NCBI GenBank assembly: GCA_035629475.1
Contig: DASPHS010000096.1
Location: 1-8,593, forward strand
DNA from: JARIHD01 sp035629475
GTDB taxonomy: Bacteria; Patescibacteriota; Saccharimonadia; Saccharimonadales; UBA4665
Direction of reading: 5' to 3'
DNA length: 8,593 bases
Part shown: positions 6,893 to 8,593 of the stretch, piece after piece
How positions within the stretch are numbered: position 1 is the stretch's first letter
How the letters are laid out: the number at the start of each line of letters is the position of its first letter
Program-made: the position numbers and the translations under genes
Notes under the pieces: model-generated
Seen by the model: the letters and a program-made list of their open reading frames with translations, nothing else
The model's database searches: none
Told to the model about the DNA's origin: nothing

Positions 6893-7288
6893 TTAGATCC
6901 TACGTGCCTTCTTAGCGCGGACGCCACCGTGAGGTACGCCTGTCACGTCTTTAATGCTTTCTACTTGGATGTCGAGACCGCTCAGTGCGCGGACTGCGGC
7001 GTCACGGCCGAGGCCAACGCCCTTAAGGAATACGTCTGCCTTAGCGAAGCCGTGGAGCTGCTTAGCGGCGTTGCCAGCCTTTTCAGAGGCAACCTGGGCT
7101 GCGTAAGCAGTACCCTTCTTGGAACCGCGGAAACCGCAGCCACCAGCGCTAGCGCTTGTTAAAGCACCGCCCTGGGCGTCGGTAAAGGTAACGATAGTGT
7201 TGTTGAACGTAGCCAGAATGTGCACCTGACCGTGTGAAACGGAGCGCTTGGCTTTCTTCTTCTTTGCTGCTGTATTAGTATCTGCCAT
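6893..7288 (-). CDS. rpsK: Ribosomal protein S11 (uS11)
   Basis: S11 belongs to the 30S platform near the mRNA exit channel. It has 131 residues. Conserved stretches are GQVHILATFNNTIVTFTDAQGGALTSASAGGCGFRGSKKGTAYAAQVASEKA (about 20-71), VFLKGVGLGRDAAVRAL, and DVTGVPHGGVRAKKARRI at the end. The usual CRPP at the C-terminus is VRAK here. The N-terminus has a short Lys-rich extension (AAKKKKAKRSV), which is common. The ATG is preceded by AGGAAA, placed after a tandem stop of rpsM (TAG-GTC-TAG). rpsM ends 15 nt upstream and rpsD begins 2 nt downstream. Confidence 0.98.
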   Translation of the reverse strand: MADTNTAAKKKKAKRSVSHGQVHILATFNNTIVTFTDAQGGALTSASAGGCGFRGSKKGTAYAAQVASEKAGNAAKQLHGFAKADVFLKGVGLGRDAAVRALSGLDIQVESIKDVTGVPHGGVRAKKARRI

Positions 7289-7303
7289 ATTATTTTCCTA
7301 GAC

Positions 7304-7690
7304 CTAGGTCTTTGAAGCGACCTTCTTAGCAGTACCACCTACGGTGCTCTTCTTGCCACGACGAGTGCGAGCATTCGTCTTGGTGCGCTGACCACGAGAT
7401 GGTAGGTTAGCCTTGTGGCGCATACCACGGTATGCGTTGATGTCCTTCAGGCGCTTAATGTTACCGGCAACGATACGTTGCAGTTCACCTTCAACGATGT
7501 AGTGTTCGTTGATGAAATCCTGGATGCGAGAAACCTCGGCATCTGTCAGGTCTTTTACGCGAACGGTTGGTTCAACCTTAGCCGCAGCCAAAACATCAGC
7601 TGCAGTCTTGGGGCCAACACCGTATACGTAGGTAAGTGCAATTTGCACTTGCTTGTCGCTTGGAATTGTTACTCCAGATATACGAGCCAT
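7304..7690 (-). CDS. rpsM: Ribosomal protein S13 (uS13)
   Basis: S13 sits in the 30S head and bridges to the 50S subunit and the P-site tRNA. It has 128 residues. MARISGVTIPSDKQVQIALTYVYGVGPKTA is the conserved N-terminus, with the helix-hairpin GVGPKTA. LQRIVAGNIKRLKDINAYRGMRHKANLPSRGQRTKTNARTRRGKK is the signature region (about 69-113). A short Lys/Ala/Ser tail follows. It starts 2 nt after the rpmJ stop, with AGAGG/AGGG inside the rpmJ end as likely ribosome binding site. The stop TAG lies in a 10-bp palindrome (7301-7310), and a second in-frame TAG follows one codon later. Confidence 0.98.
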   Translation of the reverse strand: MARISGVTIPSDKQVQIALTYVYGVGPKTAADVLAAAKVEPTVRVKDLTDAEVSRIQDFINEHYIVEGELQRIVAGNIKRLKDINAYRGMRHKANLPSRGQRTKTNARTRRGKKSTVGGTAKKVASKT

Positions 7691-7692
7691 AA

Positions 7693-7830
7693 TTAACCCT
7701 GCCTCTGCTTGTGCTTTGGTTTAAGTTTGTTGATGACATAGAGCTTGGCTTTGCCACCGCGCCCACGACTTTTACGCCAAACAATTTGGTCGTCGGGGCT
7801 GATCTTTTTGACACTTGCACGCACTTTCAT
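7693..7830 (-). CDS. rpmJ: Ribosomal protein L36 (bL36), cysteine-free with insertion
   Basis: This small 50S protein reads MKVRASVKKISPDDQIVWRK in its first 20 residues and ends KLKPKHKQRQG. It has 45 residues against the usual 37-38. Classical L36 binds zinc through C-x2-C plus a later Cys and His. Here the first two positions are Ser and Asp, the third is Asn, and only the His of KPKHKQRQG remains, so zinc cannot be held in the usual way. A basic stretch, SRGRGGK (21-27), looks like an insertion. The ATG at 7828-7830 has AAAGGAG ten nt upstream. It is followed by rpsM after 2 nt and preceded by an unusually long 137-nt structured gap after infA. The identity is certain from both ends. Confidence 0.95.
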   Translation of the reverse strand: MKVRASVKKISPDDQIVWRKSRGRGGKAKLYVINKLKPKHKQRQG

Positions 7831-7840
7831 GCGGATCACG

Positions 7841-7847
7841 CTCCTTT
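7841..7847 (-). promoter_or_regulatory. Shine-Dalgarno of rpmJ
   Basis: The minus strand reads AAAGGAG ten nt before the rpmJ ATG, downstream of the hairpin in the infA-rpmJ gap. An upstream CTTTC (7900-7904), on the 3' side of that hairpin, could pair with GAAAG at 7844-7848. That would mask part of this site, but the pairing is only five bases and speculative. Confidence 0.75.
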
Positions 7848-7878
7848 CAGGTGCTATGACACACTGCTTAATATTATT

Positions 7879-7966
7879 AATGTCGTTAGGACATTCATGG
7901 AAAGATACAGCAACACCGCGATACTGGACATGCCAGAACGCGGCTTCTGAATCACTCTATGAATGT
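7879..7966 (-). promoter_or_regulatory. Structured RNA element in the infA-rpmJ spacer
   Basis: On the transcribed strand, 7966 down to 7891 folds into one long imperfect hairpin that I paired by hand. The base stem is 8 perfect bp (7959-7966 with 7891-7898). It is followed by three short helices of 3 bp (7955-7957/7900-7902, 7951-7953/7904-7906, 7947-7949/7908-7910) separated by single mismatches. Next come three pairs with two bulged G residues. A 5-bp GC stem (7939-7943/7916-7920), a 4-bp apical stem (7933-7936/7924-7927) and a 5-nt loop close it. About 29 pairs form in 76 nt. A second hairpin, 6 bp at 7890-7895/7879-7884, reuses the 3' base arm, so the two exclude each other. No U-tract follows, so it is not an ordinary terminator. 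A ribosomal-protein leader or an RNase III processing site is plausible. Confidence 0.6.
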
Positions 7967-7967
7967 A

Positions 7968-8186
7968 CTAACTTTTGCGATAGGTGATTCTGCCCTTAGT
8001 AAGATCATAAGGGGTCAACTCAACCGTCACGCTGTCGCCGGGGACAATACGAATGTAGTGCTTGCGCATTTTGCCGGCAACGTGAGCTATAATTATGTGC
8101 CCGTTCTCGAGCTCAACACGAAATTGAGTACCTGGTAAGGTCTCTACAATTGTTCCCGTTAGCTCGATTACTTCTTTATTGCCCAT
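7968..8186 (-). CDS. infA: Translation initiation factor IF-1
   Basis: IF-1 is an S1/OB-fold protein that occupies the A site of the 30S subunit during initiation. It has 72 residues, the standard length. It reads KEVIELTGTIVETLPGTQFRVELENGHIIIAHVAGKMRKHYIRIVPGDSVTVELTPYDLTKGRITYR, which covers essentially all conserved positions, including the GKMRKHYIRI RNA-binding segment. I chose the ATG at 8184-8186, where homology begins; an in-frame ATG 14 codons upstream would overlap the -10 box. There is no Shine-Dalgarno, and the predicted leader is only about 13 nt. It is the first gene of the unit reaching to rpsI. adk and map, which often sit between secY and infA, are absent here. Confidence 0.97.
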   Translation of the reverse strand: MGNKEVIELTGTIVETLPGTQFRVELENGHIIIAHVAGKMRKHYIRIVPGDSVTVELTPYDLTKGRITYRKS

Positions 8187-8205
8187 AAGTGTATAACAAG
8201 ATGTA

Positions 8206-8234
8206 ATTATAGCAACTGTTTCCGCCAATTACAA
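8206..8234 (-). promoter_or_regulatory. Promoter of the infA-rpsI unit
   Basis: On the minus strand, TTGTAA (8229-8234, 4 of 6 to consensus) is separated by exactly 17 nt from a perfect TATAAT (8206-8211). The start should fall near 8199, giving a leader of about 13 nt before the infA ATG with no ribosome binding site. It lies directly after the secY terminator, so it probably drives all nine genes to rpsI. Confidence 0.8.
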
Positions 8235-8250
8235 CAGGGATAGTAAATAT

Positions 8251-8283
8251 AAAAATGAGCAGCTGGTGGAGCTGCTCATTTTT
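8251..8283 (-). terminator. Intrinsic terminator after secY
   Basis: A perfect 14-bp inverted repeat (8251-8264 with 8270-8283) has a 5-nt loop and ends in a T5 run on the minus strand, then ATATTT. It starts 19 nt beyond the secY stop and just upstream of the infA promoter. Because the arms are A5/T5 flanked it could also work on the plus strand, but no plus-strand gene precedes it here. Confidence 0.9.
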
Positions 8284-8302
8284 GGATGGATGACGACTGC
8301 TT

Positions 8303-8593
8303 TTAGGCTGCAGGAGTCGGCTTTTTCTTGCGGAATGGCAGGCTGAGGCGACGCTTTTTAGTAACGGGGCCGTCACCGTTCTCGCCATCCTGGAAGAAGT
8401 CGGGGTCACTGTACTGATCGTAGGTGATCATGAGCGCGCGTGATTCTACAGAACGGAGTGTCTCGAGCGATACGGCTACCAGGATCAACACACTGGTGCC
8501 CTGAATGGCGATACTGCTACTGACGAACGCTTGGGCGATGATTGGTGCCATGGCCAGCAGGCCAAGTGCTGTGGCGCCGAACAAGGTCAGGCG
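8303..8593 (-). CDS. secY: SecY translocase subunit, C-terminal part only
   Basis: SecY is the channel-forming membrane subunit of the Sec translocon. Only the last 96 residues are in the window; the 5' part lies beyond the right edge. RLTLFGATALGLLAMAPIIAQAFV is the penultimate membrane helix and its loop. SIAIQGTSVLILVAVSLETLRSVESRALM is the conserved last helix, with the family-typical GTSVLILV and the QVESR-like turn. After YDQY the protein continues about 37 residues as a cytosolic tail, with an acidic part (SDPDFFQDGENGDG) and a strongly basic part (KKRRLSLPFRKKK). This is longer than in E. coli or Bacillus. The stop TAA is followed by the terminator at 8251-8283, so secY closes its own transcript. 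Confidence 0.95.
   Translation of the reverse strand, partial: RLTLFGATALGLLAMAPIIAQAFVSSSIAIQGTSVLILVAVSLETLRSVESRALMITYDQYSDPDFFQDGENGDGPVTKKRRLSLPFRKKKPTPAA

Noticed and set aside
7854..7931. A 25-codon hydrophobic reading frame on the minus strand in the infA-rpmJ gap
   Set aside because: It could make a small membrane-like peptide, but there is no ribosome binding site, its start lies in the apical loop of the long hairpin, and a frame this short is expected by chance. The RNA structure explains the gap better.
7879..7966. The infA-rpmJ hairpin as an intrinsic terminator
   Set aside because: The bases after both hairpins on the minus strand (CCTAAC and AATAATATT) are not a U-tract, and the genes on either side belong to one unit.
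8187..8228. An in-frame ATG 14 codons upstream of infA
   Set aside because: The extra residues do not resemble IF-1, and the stretch contains the TATAAT box at 8206-8211. The 72-residue form matches the family exactly.
1..8593. Mobile elements, CRISPR repeats, tRNA or rRNA genes, defence genes
   Set aside because: I looked on both strands and saw no transposase, terminal repeats, regularly spaced direct repeats or tRNA-like cloverleaf. All long frames outside the listed genes are antisense shadows.

Overview
The window is a compact bacterial chromosome segment. It carries the 3' half of the ribosomal-protein supercluster (secY end, infA, rpmJ, rpsM, rpsK, rpsD, rpoA, rplQ, rplM, rpsI, all on the minus strand), followed by a plus-strand orphan gene and a second minus-strand block (an rRNA/tRNA m5C methyltransferase-type gene, trpS, and a C39-like cysteine peptidase cut by the left edge). 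Several features suggest a Candidate Phyla Radiation (Patescibacteria) member, most likely Saccharibacteria (TM7): a 45-residue, cysteine-free L36; a zinc-free S4; the RANND form of the TrpRS nucleotide loop; short intergenic gaps; and no adk or map between secY and infA. This assignment rests on recalled family features, not on a search, and is moderate in confidence. All frames read through with the standard bacterial code.

Right to left: secY (partial) ends before a perfect 14-bp intrinsic terminator. A promoter (TTGTAA, 17 nt, TATAAT) then starts a nine-gene unit. Its joints are mostly 1-16 nt, and one is a TAATG overlap. The one large gap, 137 nt between infA and rpmJ, folds on the transcribed strand into a long imperfect hairpin with a mutually exclusive alternative fold just downstream. 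The unit encodes IF-1, L36, S13, S11, S4, the RNA polymerase alpha subunit, L17, L13 and S9. It ends at a bidirectional terminator shared with the convergent plus-strand gene at 2688-3914, an unrecognised 408-residue protein with two or three winged-helix-like segments.

Divergent from that gene, across a 77-nt AT-rich promoter region, lies the minus-strand set methyltransferase - trpS - C39-like peptidase. The genes are 21 and 13 nt apart and are probably co-transcribed. TATAAT boxes sit only 9-10 nt before the ATGs of the first two, so leaderless transcripts are possible.

Most of the window is housekeeping. I see no mobile element, CRISPR array, tRNA, rRNA or defence system. The parts that are not routine are the structured infA-rpmJ spacer, the orphan winged-helix-like gene, the split of the operon at secY/infA, the complete absence of TGA stops, and the extended SecY tail.
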